Assembly (NCBI RefSeq): GCF_004014715.1
Contig: NZ_CP034835.1
Coordinates: 1,116,001 to 1,180,000 of the forward strand
DNA length: 64,000 bases
Source: Pseudoalteromonas sp. R3
GTDB taxonomy: Bacteria; Pseudomonadota; Gammaproteobacteria; Enterobacterales; Alteromonadaceae
Direction of reading: 5' to 3'
Shown here: piece by piece, positions 17,282-26,468 of the stretch
How the letters are laid out: every line of letters starts with the position of its first letter
How positions within the stretch are numbered: the first letter of the stretch is position 1
Notes under the pieces: model-generated
What the model was told of the DNA's origin: nothing
Database searches by the model: none
Seen by the model: the letters and a program-made list of their open reading frames with translations, nothing else
Translations under genes and position numbers: made by a program

Positions 17282-18241
17282 CTACACCAGCCGATTGTGT
17301 TCACGTCCTTGCAAAAAGCTATCAATATTCTCTGCTATGCCTTGGATCAGGCGGGTGATTGACTCCTGGCTGGCCCAGGCCGTGTGCGGGGTCAGTAACA
17401 AGTTATCGCCCTGATACTGCACCAGTGGGTTATCAGGCGCAGCCGGTTCCACGCTGAGTACATCCACGCCGGCACCGAGCAGCTGCTTGCTGGCCAGTGC
17501 ATCCGCCAGTGCCTGTTCATTGACAATGCCACCGCGTGCCGTATTCAGTAAGATGGCATGAGCCGGAAGCAGCGCCAGTGTATCGGCATCAAACAAGTCG
17601 CGTGTGGTATCGGTCAAAGGGCAATGAATGGAAATAATATCGGCATTGCGCAGTGCTTCGGTAAATTCAAGGCGCTCAGCGCGCACTGTCTCTTGCCCCG
17701 GGCGCTCTGCAATCACGACATCGGCCCCAAAGGCGCTTGCGACTTTAGCCACCGCCTGACCAAGGTTACCATAGCCGACTATTACAAAGCGTTTGCCCGA
17801 CAAATCGTGAATTGGGTAGTCCAGACGACAGAACAGTTCGCTGCGTTGCCAGGCACCATTAGCACAATCCTGCGCGTAGCGATGAATATTACTCATTAAA
17901 TTGCCAAGCAGGGTAAATGTATGCAAAACCACTGAAGGTGTGGAATAGCCAGCCACATTGGTCACCGCAATATTGTGGGCACGGGCAGCCTCCAGGTCGA
18001 TATTATTGGTGCCGGTGGCAGCCACGCAGATCAATCTGAGGTTCGGCAGCTGGCTCAGTGCATCAGCATTGAGCACCACCTTGTTGGTCACAATCACATC
18101 CGCGCTCTGTATTCGCGACATCAGCTGTTCAGGTGAGGTGGTATCGTATTGGGTGACTGTGCCAAACTCTCTGAGTGGGTCCAGGCTAACACCCGCCAGC
18201 GTGGCGGCATCTAAAACAACAATATTCATGTGGGCAAACAT
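17282..18241 (-). CDS. D-2-hydroxyacid dehydrogenase (glycerate/hydroxypyruvate-like)
   Basis: This 319-residue NAD-dependent enzyme has the Rossmann motif VGYGNLGQAVA, the catalytic arginine in LLNTARGGIVNE, the glutamate in VDVLSVEP and the histidine in LTPHTAWAS. Length and motifs match glycerate dehydrogenase/hydroxypyruvate reductase relatives. The first Met (MFAHM) could be replaced by the Met four codons later, which begins the conserved NIVVLD strand. It is monocistronic and transcribed away from the metal-efflux pair. The exact substrate is not decided by sequence. Confidence 0.85.
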   Translation of the reverse strand: MFAHMNIVVLDAATLAGVSLDPLREFGTVTQYDTTSPEQLMSRIQSADVIVTNKVVLNADALSQLPNLRLICVAATGTNNIDLEAARAHNIAVTNVAGYSTPSVVLHTFTLLGNLMSNIHRYAQDCANGAWQRSELFCRLDYPIHDLSGKRFVIVGYGNLGQAVAKVASAFGADVVIAERPGQETVRAERLEFTEALRNADIISIHCPLTDTTRDLFDADTLALLPAHAILLNTARGGIVNEQALADALASKQLLGAGVDVLSVEPAAPDNPLVQYQGDNLLLTPHTAWASQESITRLIQGIAENIDSFLQGREHNRLV

Positions 18242-18300
18242 TCCTTACTAACAGATGGCGCCGAGTGTATCATTTTTATTGCCAAAGTTTATCTTTGTGC

Positions 18301-18332
18301 TTGACCTTGAACTCAACTCTAAGGTTTATACT
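18301..18332 (+). promoter_or_regulatory. MerR-type promoter/operator
   Basis: TTGACC (18301-18306) and TATACT (18327-18332) are separated by 20 bp, the long spacer typical of MerR-controlled promoters. Between them lies the dyad ACCTT (18305-18309) and AAGGT (18321-18325). The site is 35 bp before the MerR gene, so autoregulation with the downstream permease is likely. Confidence 0.65.
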
Positions 18333-18366
18333 GTGATCAGATTCATAAAGGACGGTAAAACTGACT

Positions 18367-18780
18367 ATGTATAAGATTGGCCACATTGCTAAACAATTGA
18401 ATGTGTCTACCGACACACTGCGTTATTATGAGCGCCAGGGTCTGTTGCAGGCCAGTGTTCGCAGCCCGGCAGGTTATCGGTTATATGACGATAGCGCGCT
18501 TGAGCAGATGCGTTTTATTGTGCGGGCAAAGGCAGTAGGCTTCAGTCTTAAAGATATTCAGGAACTACTGACCATTAAAATTGATAAACACAATCACAGC
18601 TGTGAAGAAGTGAAATCACTGACGTTACAGAAACTGACACAAACCCGGCAAAGAATTGAAGAGTTACTGAAATTCGAGCGCTCTTTGAGCGTGCTGGCCG
18701 AGCGGTGTTGTGGCGGCGAAGAAAGTGCTGATGATTGTTCTATCTTAACCGCGTTGGAGGATGTAGATGGCTCTGCTTGA
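18367..18780 (+). CDS. MerR-family metal-responsive regulator
   Basis: This 137-residue protein has the N-terminal MerR winged helix (IGHIAKQLNVSTDTLRYYE), a dimerisation helix at about 80-115 and a C-terminal Cys-rich tail (RCCGGEESADDC). Together with the cysteine near 78 the tail could bind Zn, Cu or a similar thiophilic metal. The gene overlaps the permease gene by 14 nt and lies behind a promoter with a 20-bp spacer, the usual MerR arrangement. Which metal it senses is not certain. Confidence 0.87.
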   Translation: MYKIGHIAKQLNVSTDTLRYYERQGLLQASVRSPAGYRLYDDSALEQMRFIVRAKAVGFSLKDIQELLTIKIDKHNHSCEEVKSLTLQKLTQTRQRIEELLKFERSLSVLAERCCGGEESADDCSILTALEDVDGSA

Positions 18781-19987
18781 TAATTTTTGGCAACTCTTTT
18801 TGGTTTCAGCGCCCTGGCTGATGTTGGGCCTGTTACTTGCCGGTTTGCTTAACGTATTTATTCCTAAAGACTTCTTACAAAAGCATCTGGGAAAAGAAGG
18901 GCTCTGGACGACTATCAAAGCGGCTCTGATAGGAGCGCCTATGCCGCTATGTTCCTGTGGCGTAATCCCGGCTGCCATCGGGTTGCGTCGTGCCGGCGGG
19001 TCCAAAAGTGCCACGACTGCCTTTTTGGTATCGACACCCGAAACAGGGGTGGATTCTATTTCAGTTTCTTACGCGCTGCTTGGGCCTTTTATGGCCGTGA
19101 TCCGGCCCATCGCCGCAGTCGCAAGTGCGATCACCGCCGGTGTGCTGGTTGGTAAAGACGAAGGAAATGTAAAGCCTTCTGCTGCAAGCCCCTCAGAAAG
19201 TAGCTGCTGTGGCAGCTCAGTAAAAAAAGTGGAGCCGAAAAAAAGCAGTTGCTGTGCTAGTGAACAAGTCGCTGAACCTGCGCAGTCTGCCAGCTGTTGC
19301 GATAGCCAAATGAAGACTGAACCTGCGCCGCAAAGCAGCTGCTGTGATAGTCAGCCTGTAGAAAAGCCCGCTGAGCAGGCTGCACCCTGCTGTGCATCAG
19401 CGCAAGCCAAGCCCGGGTTATGGCAAAAGTTAACGTCCGCCGTGCAATTTAGCTGTAACAAATTGTTAGCCGATACTATGCAATGGCTACTGATTGGTCT
19501 ATTCTTTGCCGCCTTAGTACAAACCTATGTTCCCGAAGCCTTTTTGGCTCAGTGGGGCAATGGCATTTTGGCCATGATCGTGGTTATCCTGGTCAGTATT
19601 CCAATGTACATTTGTGCCACAGCCTCAACGCCCATTGCGGCCGGCTTATTGTTGGCGGGTGTGTCTCCCGGTGCGGTGCTGGTCTTTATGCTGGCGGGCC
19701 CCGCCACAAACGTTGCCACTATAGGTGTGGTCGCTAAAGAGCTGGGTCGTCGAGCGGTGTTTGCTTATCTGGGGGCGGTTATTGGTGTGGCAATTATTTT
19801 TGGATTTTTGACCGACTGGCTGGTCGCACAGTTTGGTTTTACGGTGGCGCCTATGATGGGGCACGACCATGAAGTCTTACCCTATTGGCTAACGCTGGGG
19901 TCAGGCGTGGTACTGGCTCTGCTGATGGCAAGATTAATGCTGCTGGGTATTAAGCAACGCTTTATGCCCGCTCAGGCATCGGCATAA
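18767..19987 (+). CDS. SO_0444-type Cu/Zn efflux permease with Cys-rich loop
   Basis: This 406-residue member of the permease (DUF318/ArsP-like) superfamily has two membrane halves, each with a conserved motif: GAPMPLCSCGVIP near residue 60 and PMYICATASTPIA near 280. Between them a hydrophilic loop (about 140-210) carries five CC pairs in SSCC or similar contexts, a likely metal-collecting segment. Overlap with the MerR gene shows coregulation. Heavy-metal export (Cu or Zn) is inferred from that context and the SO_0444 family name; arsenic-type substrates are less likely. Confidence 0.82.
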   Translation: MALLDNFWQLFLVSAPWLMLGLLLAGLLNVFIPKDFLQKHLGKEGLWTTIKAALIGAPMPLCSCGVIPAAIGLRRAGGSKSATTAFLVSTPETGVDSISVSYALLGPFMAVIRPIAAVASAITAGVLVGKDEGNVKPSAASPSESSCCGSSVKKVEPKKSSCCASEQVAEPAQSASCCDSQMKTEPAPQSSCCDSQPVEKPAEQAAPCCASAQAKPGLWQKLTSAVQFSCNKLLADTMQWLLIGLFFAALVQTYVPEAFLAQWGNGILAMIVVILVSIPMYICATASTPIAAGLLLAGVSPGAVLVFMLAGPATNVATIGVVAKELGRRAVFAYLGAVIGVAIIFGFLTDWLVAQFGFTVAPMMGHDHEVLPYWLTLGSGVVLALLMARLMLLGIKQRFMPAQASA

Positions 19988-19995
19988 CCTCAGGT

Positions 19996-20024
19996 GCCTG
20001 CATAATACCGTAAGTGATGCAGGC
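19996..20024 (+). terminator. Hairpin after the permease gene
   Basis: GCCTGCAT (19996-20003) and ATGCAGGC (20017-20024) form a perfect 8-bp stem shortly after the permease stop. No long U-tract follows. Confidence 0.45.
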
Positions 20025-20120
20025 GCTTCTGGTCAGACTTGATATTCTTAGCTTCCGATCAGGCTGCACGATAGAATAAGACGTTTTGATGACAACCACC
20101 CAATAATAAAGAGTAGTTTA

Positions 20121-21218
20121 GTGGATAAATACGCAGATATCAGACCTTACAATGACGATGAAGTCCCTGCAGCTTTGCAGCGTTTATTGGACGATGATCA
20201 GTTTATTGATGTGATTGCGGAGCATAACCTGCCCAAATGGTTGGCAGGATGGGATCTGATATCCCGGCCACTGGTGCGTAGCCGATTGAAGAAAAAATGG
20301 CGGTCAGTCACTAATGTTGAAGCGGTTCAGAATGAAGTAGCTGGTTATCTGTCTATGCTGATTGAGCGTACCACCAGCAAGGTAACCTATTCCGGCCTGG
20401 ATAAGCTCGAAAAGCAGGGCGCCTATCTGTTTATCTCCAACCACAGAGACATAGTGCTGGATCCGGCGCTGGTGAACTGGGGTCTGCATCAACAAAAAAT
20501 GCAAACCGTGCGCATTGCCATTGGCGATAACCTGCTTCAGGTGCCTTACATCACAGAGCTGATGCGCCTGAATAAGAGTTTTATTGTGAAGCGCTCAGCC
20601 AAAGCGCCAAAAGAAATGCTGCGTGCCTTGTCTCAGCTGTCAGCATATATTCATGACTCGCTGGATGAAGGCAACTCAATCTGGATTGCGCAAAAAGAAG
20701 GGCGTGCTAAAGATGGCGTCGACTTTACCGATCCGGCATTGCTGAAAATGCTGCAATTGAATGGGCGTAAGCTCAAACTGCCGTTTGCGGAATATGTGCG
20801 CCAGCTGAAGATTGTTCCTGTGTCGATTTCTTACCAGTACGAGCCTTGTGCTGTGTCAAAGGCCCGCGAGCTTTATCACAAGCAGCAGTTCGGTGAATAC
20901 GTGAAAGCCGAAGGTGAAGACATCAGCAGCATCATTGAAGGGTTCAGCAGCGATAAGGGCCATGTTCATGTAGCGTTTGGCTCACCCATAGACGAAGAGT
21001 TTGAAACGCCGGAGCAGCTGGCCGAAATCATCGATCGGCAGATCGTCAGCAATTATTATCTGCATTCGAGCAACTACCTGGCTGCCGGCGATGAAAGCCA
21101 GAGCAGTGAGCTTGAGAAGAATCGTTTTATGGAAGCGCTGGAGCAAGTACCAGAAGAGTTACGCCAGCTGGTGCTATCTATCTACGCGCAGCCTGCCAAG
21201 CGCAAGTTGTCGCAGTAA
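20121..21218 (+). CDS. PlsC-type 1-acylglycerol-3-phosphate acyltransferase-like protein
   Basis: This 365-residue protein has the acyltransferase motif NHRDIVLDPAL (HX4D) near 110-120 and KEGRAKDG near 190, the second glycerolipid acyltransferase block. It begins at GTG (20121). It lacks obvious N-terminal membrane helices and is longer than classic PlsC (about 240 residues), so it belongs to a longer variant with unknown acceptor. It is flanked by hairpins and followed directly by a MITE-like repeat, so it is probably monocistronic. Confidence 0.8.
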   Translation: MDKYADIRPYNDDEVPAALQRLLDDDQFIDVIAEHNLPKWLAGWDLISRPLVRSRLKKKWRSVTNVEAVQNEVAGYLSMLIERTTSKVTYSGLDKLEKQGAYLFISNHRDIVLDPALVNWGLHQQKMQTVRIAIGDNLLQVPYITELMRLNKSFIVKRSAKAPKEMLRALSQLSAYIHDSLDEGNSIWIAQKEGRAKDGVDFTDPALLKMLQLNGRKLKLPFAEYVRQLKIVPVSISYQYEPCAVSKARELYHKQQFGEYVKAEGEDISSIIEGFSSDKGHVHVAFGSPIDEEFETPEQLAEIIDRQIVSNYYLHSSNYLAAGDESQSSELEKNRFMEALEQVPEELRQLVLSIYAQPAKRKLSQ

Positions 21219-21220
21219 TG

Positions 21221-21441
21221 ATACCAATTTCACCTAATACCTGTTCAATTTGACGGAGCAAATATGACGCTAACGGCGTTAAAAATTTCTTATTTAGAAC
21301 CTTTACCTAAGGTATGAGTTCGCAAATTTTTGCCTTGCCTACATGGACGTAGGTACCTCAGCGATAGCAGGACGCGTGAGCGGTGTTATCGAACATATTT
21401 TCTCGCCTCAAAATTGAACACTTAATTAAGCAAATTGGTAT
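21221..21441. mobile_element. MITE-like element with 10-bp terminal inverted repeats
   Basis: ATACCAATTT (21221-21230) and AAATTGGTAT (21432-21441) are perfect inverted ends of a 221-bp non-coding segment. Such AAATTGGTAT-ended elements are often dispersed in Pseudoalteromonas and Shewanella genomes. No transposase is inside, so it would be non-autonomous. Confidence 0.65.
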
Positions 21442-21446
21442 AATCT

Positions 21447-21471
21447 AAAGCGCCTTTCGGGGCGTTTTTTT
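21447..21471 (+). terminator. Rho-independent terminator
   Basis: AAAGCGCC (21447-21454) pairs with GGCGTTTT (21461-21468, one G-U pair) and runs into seven Ts. It probably ended the acyltransferase transcript before the MITE-like element inserted between them. Confidence 0.7.
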
Positions 21472-21539
21472 ATGCCTGGCTGGTTTTTAATATCTGAATG
21501 ATGGTGCTAGGTGTGGGGAAGTTTTTGCTGCAAAAAGAA

Positions 21540-21725
21540 AAGGTGTCCCCGGCAACGCGGATGCAGATGTCAGTCCTTGAACCCTAAGGTTCAAGGCGGA
21601 AAGCAACAGCCTACCGTAGGCTTCTCGGTACCTGCCGAGCCTGCGCAATAGTAAGCAAACTGCGTTCCTAAGAAAAAGTTATCGGCTCAGGGACATCATC
21701 CACTGTCCAACGTGCTAGGGAACGA
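21540..21725 (-). ncRNA. ssrS: 6S RNA
   Basis: Read on the minus strand, the segment has the hallmarks of gammaproteobacterial 6S RNA: TCCCTGAGCCGATA near the 5' side, GCTCGG and ACCGAGAAGCC across the central bubble, and the hairpin CCTTGAACC-TTA-GGGTTCAAGG near the 3' side. The length of about 186 nt agrees with the roughly 184 nt of E. coli. A -10 box TATACT (21730-21735) lies upstream and a T-rich stretch follows the 3' end. 6S RNA mimics an open promoter and sequesters sigma70 RNA polymerase in stationary phase. The ends are approximate. Confidence 0.9.
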
Positions 21726-21944
21726 TTTCAGTATATAAGACCAAACCGCATCTAGAAACCTTTATTGGCAAATATCCGTAAAAAGTCGTCCGACTGGCGG
21801 TGATTTATGCACTTTTTGTATGGCATCTGAACAACCCCAAAAAGTGCGTAGATTAATTATACACAAACCGACAAGTCGTTGCTGTTGCTATACTTCGGGT
21901 GGTAGCATTAACTAAGCAGAACAAAGCAAACGAGAACATTATCC

Positions 21945-22502
21945 ATGAGTGAATTAAGAGATTATCAGCAAGCACAGCTACTGCTGGAACAACACGATAT
22001 CTACATTGCCCCGGCTGAAGTGCACGGTACCATCAGCGGACTACTGGCATGTGGCCTGAATATCGAAGAGCAGGAGTACCTGGGGCTGCTGAGCGATGTC
22101 TTTAACGATGGTCAGAAGTTTGCTGCGCCACTGAAAGAGTTTTTTGCCGAGTTATATAAACTGGTCGTTGCGCATTTTAATGATCCAGAGCACCTGTTTG
22201 AGCTGTATTTACCGATGGAAGAAAGCCTGAGCGATCAGGCCAATGCCTTGGTGGCCTGGGTGTCTGGGTTTTTACTGGGCTTTGGCCTCAAGCAAAAAGA
22301 CTATGGTAAGTTTTCGGCCGATGTAAAGGAAGTGATTGGTGACTTTAGCGAAATCACTAAACTAGATACCCATTTCGACGAAAGTGAAGAAGACAAACAG
22401 GCACTGCACGAGGTGATCGAATACATCCGCGTGTCGGCCCTGTTGTGTTTTGCTGAGTTAGGCAAAGACGCTGCTTCACCGACCTCTAAAACAGTGCATT
22501 AA
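21945..22502 (+). CDS. ygfB: UPF0149 family protein YgfB
   Basis: This 185-residue, acidic, mostly helical protein has EVHGTISGLLACGL near the N terminus and VAWVSGFLLGFGL in the middle, both typical of UPF0149/YgfB. It is first in the series ygfB-pepP-ubiH-ubiI, the conserved gammaproteobacterial order. The next start is 2 nt after its stop. YgfB has been linked to gene regulation in Pseudomonas, but its role here is unknown. In E. coli zapA is divergent to ygfB; here 6S RNA faces it directly. Confidence 0.9.
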   Translation: MSELRDYQQAQLLLEQHDIYIAPAEVHGTISGLLACGLNIEEQEYLGLLSDVFNDGQKFAAPLKEFFAELYKLVVAHFNDPEHLFELYLPMEESLSDQANALVAWVSGFLLGFGLKQKDYGKFSADVKEVIGDFSEITKLDTHFDESEEDKQALHEVIEYIRVSALLCFAELGKDAASPTSKTVH

Positions 22503-22504
22503 TT

Positions 22505-23824
22505 ATGATGATAGCTAATCAGGAATTTGTAATGCGCCGCACCGAGCTGCTGGCGCACATGGATAACAATGCGGTGGCGGTGATCCCCGCTGCCGTTGAA
22601 TTGACCCGCAGCCGTGATACTGAGTATCCGTTCCGCCAGGACAGCGACTTTTTCTATTTAACCGGGTTTAAAGAGCCCGATGCGGTGCTGGTGCTAAGTA
22701 AAGACAAAGACGGCGCAACACAACAGACGCTGTTTTGTCGTAACAAAGATAAATTAGCCGAGATCTGGCACGGCCGCCGCATGGGTCACGAGAAAGCAAA
22801 AACCACTTTAGAGCTGGACCAGACCTTTCCTTTGAGTGAACTGGATGATGAACTGCTGACCCTGGTTAACGGCCGCAAGGCACTTTACTATGGTCAGGGC
22901 ACATACGCTGGGTTTGACGATAAAATCTGGGCCTTACTTGGTACCTTGCGTGGCGCGCCGAAAAAAGGCTACCGGGCACCAGAAATCATTAAGGATGTGC
23001 GCCCGTTACTGCACGAAATGCGCCTGTTTAAGTCAGACGCTGAAATAGCGGTGATGCGCAAAGCGGGCGAGATCAGTGCAGATGCTCACAAACGTGCCAT
23101 GCAGTTTGCAAAGCCCGGTGCCACCGAGTTCCAGCTGGAAGCCGAAATTCACCATCATTACGCCATGAATGGCGCCCGTCATCCGGCCTATGGCACCATA
23201 GTTGGCTCGGGTAACAACGCCAATATTTTACACTATACCGACAACTGCGATGAATTAACCGACGGCGATTTGATCCTGATCGACTCAGGCTGTGAGCTTG
23301 AAGGGTATGCTGCCGATATTACCCGTACTTTTCCGGTAAATGGTCGTTTCAGCGCGCCGCAAAAAGCCGTGTATGAGCTGGTATTGGCCTCTCAACAGGC
23401 CGCTTTTGAACAGGTTAAGCCGGGCGGCACTTTGGTTAAGGCTAATGACGCCGCGATGCGGGTGATGACCGAAGGGTTGATAGAGCTGGGTATTTTGGCC
23501 GGCGATGTCGACGAATTGCTCGACAAGCAAGCCTGTAAAGCCTTTTATATGCATGGCCTGGGTCACTGGCTGGGGCTGGATGTGCACGATGTGGGCGAAT
23601 ACAAGCTGGATGAAGCCGACAGACCATTTGAGCCAGGCATGGTGCTGACCATAGAGCCGGGCCTGTACTTTGATGAAGATGCCGAAGTACCTGAGCAATT
23701 TAAGGGCATTGGCGTGCGCATAGAAGATGACTTGCTGATCACCGCGGATGGCTTTGAAAACCTCACCGCTGGGGTGCCTAAAACCATTGCAGAGATTGAA
23801 GCCTTAATGCGTTCAGGCGAATAA
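22505..23824 (+). CDS. pepP: Xaa-Pro aminopeptidase PepP
   Basis: This 439-residue protein has the AMP_N domain (RDTEYPFRQDSDFFYLTGF) followed by a pita-bread M24 domain. Dinuclear metal ligands are visible: LIDSGCELEGYAADITRTF (two Asp), GLGHWLGLDVHD (His), TIEPGLYF (Glu) and RIEDD (Glu). It removes N-terminal residues preceding proline in the cytoplasm. The ATG is 2 nt after ygfB, and the gene leads into ubiH after 19 nt, so one operon is likely. Confidence 0.95.
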   Translation: MMIANQEFVMRRTELLAHMDNNAVAVIPAAVELTRSRDTEYPFRQDSDFFYLTGFKEPDAVLVLSKDKDGATQQTLFCRNKDKLAEIWHGRRMGHEKAKTTLELDQTFPLSELDDELLTLVNGRKALYYGQGTYAGFDDKIWALLGTLRGAPKKGYRAPEIIKDVRPLLHEMRLFKSDAEIAVMRKAGEISADAHKRAMQFAKPGATEFQLEAEIHHHYAMNGARHPAYGTIVGSGNNANILHYTDNCDELTDGDLILIDSGCELEGYAADITRTFPVNGRFSAPQKAVYELVLASQQAAFEQVKPGGTLVKANDAAMRVMTEGLIELGILAGDVDELLDKQACKAFYMHGLGHWLGLDVHDVGEYKLDEADRPFEPGMVLTIEPGLYFDEDAEVPEQFKGIGVRIEDDLLITADGFENLTAGVPKTIAEIEALMRSGE

Positions 23825-23843
23825 ATACAAGCAGGAGCAACAC

Positions 23844-25016
23844 TTGCAACACTTTGATGTGTTAATCGTGGGGGGTGGCATGGCCGGTGCCACCGCTGCC
23901 GTCACGATCAAAAAACAGCTTCCCGACAGCCGCATCGCGGTGATTGAAGCCTTTGAGCCTAAAACGGCCCATCACCCCAGCTTTGACGACCGCAGCCTGG
24001 CACTGGCCGAGCAGTCGGTTTCTTATTTGCGCAAACTTGGGTTGTTTGACCCGCACTGGGATTTTGCAGAGCCTATCACTCAGGTGCATGTTTCAGACCG
24101 AGGCCACTTTGGTAAAACCACCATCACCTGTGATGAGTTCGCGGTTGAGGCGCTGGGTTATGTGGTTGAAGTAAACCCTTACGGTGCGTATTTGCATCAG
24201 CAACTGAGTAAGCTGGATCTCGCTCTGTATTGCCCTGCCAAAATTACCAGTTTGCATCAGCAGCAAACACAGGTCGATGTTGAGCTCGACAGCGGTGAAA
24301 CTCTTTCGGGCAAACTGCTCGTGGTGGCCGACGGCGCGCAATCGCCGACCCGTAGCAAGCTAAATATAGGCTTTGACAGTGTGGCTTATGAACAGGGCGC
24401 CCTGATAGCCAATGTGCAGATTAGCGATAAACATCAGGGTCAGGCGTTTGAACGCTTTACCGAGCATGGCCCGATGGCCCTGCTGCCGATGAGCAACAAC
24501 CGCTACTCTCTGGTGTGGTGTATGCCGCAGCAGGAATTAGATACGTTGCGACAATGCGATGAGGCGGAATTCTTGGCGCGTTTGCAAAGCGCGTTTGGCT
24601 ATCGTGCTGGGATGTTTGAACGGGTTGGCAGGCGAACCAGTTATCCGCTGGTTTTAGGCCGCGTTGAGCAGTTGGTGCATCATCGCTGTGTGCTTATTGG
24701 TAATGCCGCGCATGCTATCCACCCCATTGCCGGGCAGGGCTTTAACCTGGGATTGCGCGACATTCAGGCGTTGGCAGCGCAGCTGCAACAGACAGACCGC
24801 GAGCAGTGGGGCAGTCATGCGTTCACACAAGGCTATAAAACCGCGCGCGAGTCAGACATTAACTGTGTTATGACACTGACCGATTCTCTGGTCAGACTGT
24901 TTTCTAATGATTCCCGTATGCTGGCACTAGGGCGCAGTTGTGGCCTGCTGTCGATGAGCCTGTTCTCACAACTGAAAGCGCCACTGGCGCGACAACTCAT
25001 GGGACGAACCCTGTAA
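23844..25016 (+). CDS. ubiH: 2-octaprenyl-6-methoxyphenol hydroxylase UbiH
   Basis: This 390-residue flavin monooxygenase of the UbiH/UbiF/VisC group acts in aerobic ubiquinone synthesis. It has the FAD Rossmann motif IVGGGMAGATAA, the VVADGAQSPTR motif and the GNAAHAIHPIAGQGFNLGLRD motif 2. The start is TTG at 23844, with GGAG about 7 nt upstream. It is separated from the second hydroxylase by 9 nt. Assignment as ubiH rather than ubiI rests on order after pepP and overall likeness. Confidence 0.9.
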   Translation: MQHFDVLIVGGGMAGATAAVTIKKQLPDSRIAVIEAFEPKTAHHPSFDDRSLALAEQSVSYLRKLGLFDPHWDFAEPITQVHVSDRGHFGKTTITCDEFAVEALGYVVEVNPYGAYLHQQLSKLDLALYCPAKITSLHQQQTQVDVELDSGETLSGKLLVVADGAQSPTRSKLNIGFDSVAYEQGALIANVQISDKHQGQAFERFTEHGPMALLPMSNNRYSLVWCMPQQELDTLRQCDEAEFLARLQSAFGYRAGMFERVGRRTSYPLVLGRVEQLVHHRCVLIGNAAHAIHPIAGQGFNLGLRDIQALAAQLQQTDREQWGSHAFTQGYKTARESDINCVMTLTDSLVRLFSNDSRMLALGRSCGLLSMSLFSQLKAPLARQLMGRTL

Positions 25017-25025
25017 GGAATAATC

Positions 25026-26192
25026 ATGCAGCAAGTACAAGTGTGCATAGTCGGTGGTGGGTGTGTAGGCCTTGCTTTAGCGCTGGGTCTGGCAAAGAAC
25101 AATATCTCGGTGATGGTGCTGGATGCCGGTCCTGAGCCTCAGCCTCTGAGCGAGGCCTATGGCGCAAGGGTCAGTGCCATCAGTTTGGCCAGCCAGAGCC
25201 TGTTTGAGTCGTTAGGCGTGTGGGATGCCATTAAGGCGCAGCGGGCCACGGCCTATCGCAAGATGTCGGTGTGCGACGCCGACAGCTTTGGCCGTATTCA
25301 GTTTAACGCACAGCAGCTGGCCTTGCCTGAACTGGGCCATATTATCGAAAACGACGCTATCCGTTTTGCCCTGTATCAGGCCTTACAACAGCACAGCCAG
25401 GCGAGTTTACTGTTTGGCAGCCGTTACCAGTCTATCCACCAGACCGACAGCGACGTGTTGATCACGCTGGAGCAGGGCACACCGGTGATGGCCAAATTGC
25501 TGGTTGCGGCAGACGGTGCCAACTCAGGGGTACGCAGCCAGTTTAACTTGCCGATCAGCTTCTGGGATTACGATCACCACGCCATTGTGGCCACCATCAA
25601 AACCGAGCAACCGCACGATGCGACTGCGCGTCAGGTGTTCCTGCCGGATGGTCCGCTGGCGTTGTTGCCTTTGTCTGACCCCCACACTCAGTCAATCGTC
25701 TGGTCTACTGCACCTGAACATGCCCGTGAACTGATGGCCATGGACGAGCAAAGTTTCAATAAAGCCTTGAGCGCAGCCAGCGACCTGCAATGCGGATTAT
25801 GTAAGGTGCAGGGCGAGCGTGCGGTATTCCCGCTGACCATGCGTTACGCACAGCAGTGGCTAACCGGTAAAGTGGTGTTAATGGGCGATGCCGCACACAC
25901 CATCCACCCGCTTGCAGGGTTGGGAATGAACCTGGGCCTCAAAGATGCCGCACATCTGATCAACGCACTGAGTGAGGAGGGTGAGGAGTTCGCCTCTCAC
26001 CGTACACTGCGCGATTACGAACGCAGCCGCAAACTCGATGCACAAAAACACATTGCCATGATGCAGGGTCTGAAAGAGCTGTTCAGCGGCAGTCACCCAC
26101 TGAAAAAGCTGGTACGTGGCGTGGGTTTGAATGTGGTAGATAACCTCGGCCCGATTAAAGACTTGTTTGTACAGCAAGCCATCGGCGAATAG
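25026..26192 (+). CDS. ubiI: 2-octaprenylphenol hydroxylase UbiI (VisC-like)
   Basis: This 388-residue paralogue of the preceding gene has the FAD motif IVGGGCVGLALALGL, LVAADGANSGVRS and GDAAHTIHPLAGLGMNLGLKD. In gammaproteobacteria the gene after ubiH is usually visC/ubiI, whose product hydroxylates C5 of the ubiquinone ring precursor. It is the last gene of the ygfB operon. Repeats fill the next 270 bp. Confidence 0.88.
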   Translation: MQQVQVCIVGGGCVGLALALGLAKNNISVMVLDAGPEPQPLSEAYGARVSAISLASQSLFESLGVWDAIKAQRATAYRKMSVCDADSFGRIQFNAQQLALPELGHIIENDAIRFALYQALQQHSQASLLFGSRYQSIHQTDSDVLITLEQGTPVMAKLLVAADGANSGVRSQFNLPISFWDYDHHAIVATIKTEQPHDATARQVFLPDGPLALLPLSDPHTQSIVWSTAPEHARELMAMDEQSFNKALSAASDLQCGLCKVQGERAVFPLTMRYAQQWLTGKVVLMGDAAHTIHPLAGLGMNLGLKDAAHLINALSEEGEEFASHRTLRDYERSRKLDAQKHIAMMQGLKELFSGSHPLKKLVRGVGLNVVDNLGPIKDLFVQQAIGE

Positions 26193-26319
26193 TGGTGGCG
26201 TAAGGGCTGCTTTATGCCAAACAAGCAGCCGGCTTACACCTGCAGGGTAAGCACCAGGCGAGCAAGTCCAATACGCTTTATCATGTATTTATTCACCGTT
26301 ATCCAGCACCTACCTCCAG

Positions 26320-26460
26320 TCATCCCGCATACACTCCAGTCATCCAGTATACACTCCAGTCATCCCGCACTTGATGCGGGATCTACTAACAGGCGACTCA
26401 GGAGTGACACCAATAACACCCATTCCCACATACACAGCCTGTCATCCCGCAGGTCTCAAA
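26320..26460. repeat. Dispersed TCATCCCGC palindromic repeats
   Basis: Several partial copies of a repeat containing CTCCAGTCATCC occur, with one complete palindrome CCCGCACTTGATGCGGG near 26364-26380 followed by GCGACTCAGGAGTGACACC. The same family forms the tandem array at 17007-17270. The stretch between ubiI and the LysR gene (26193-26468) contains nothing else that I recognise. Confidence 0.7.
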
Positions 26461-26468
26461 AGCAATGT

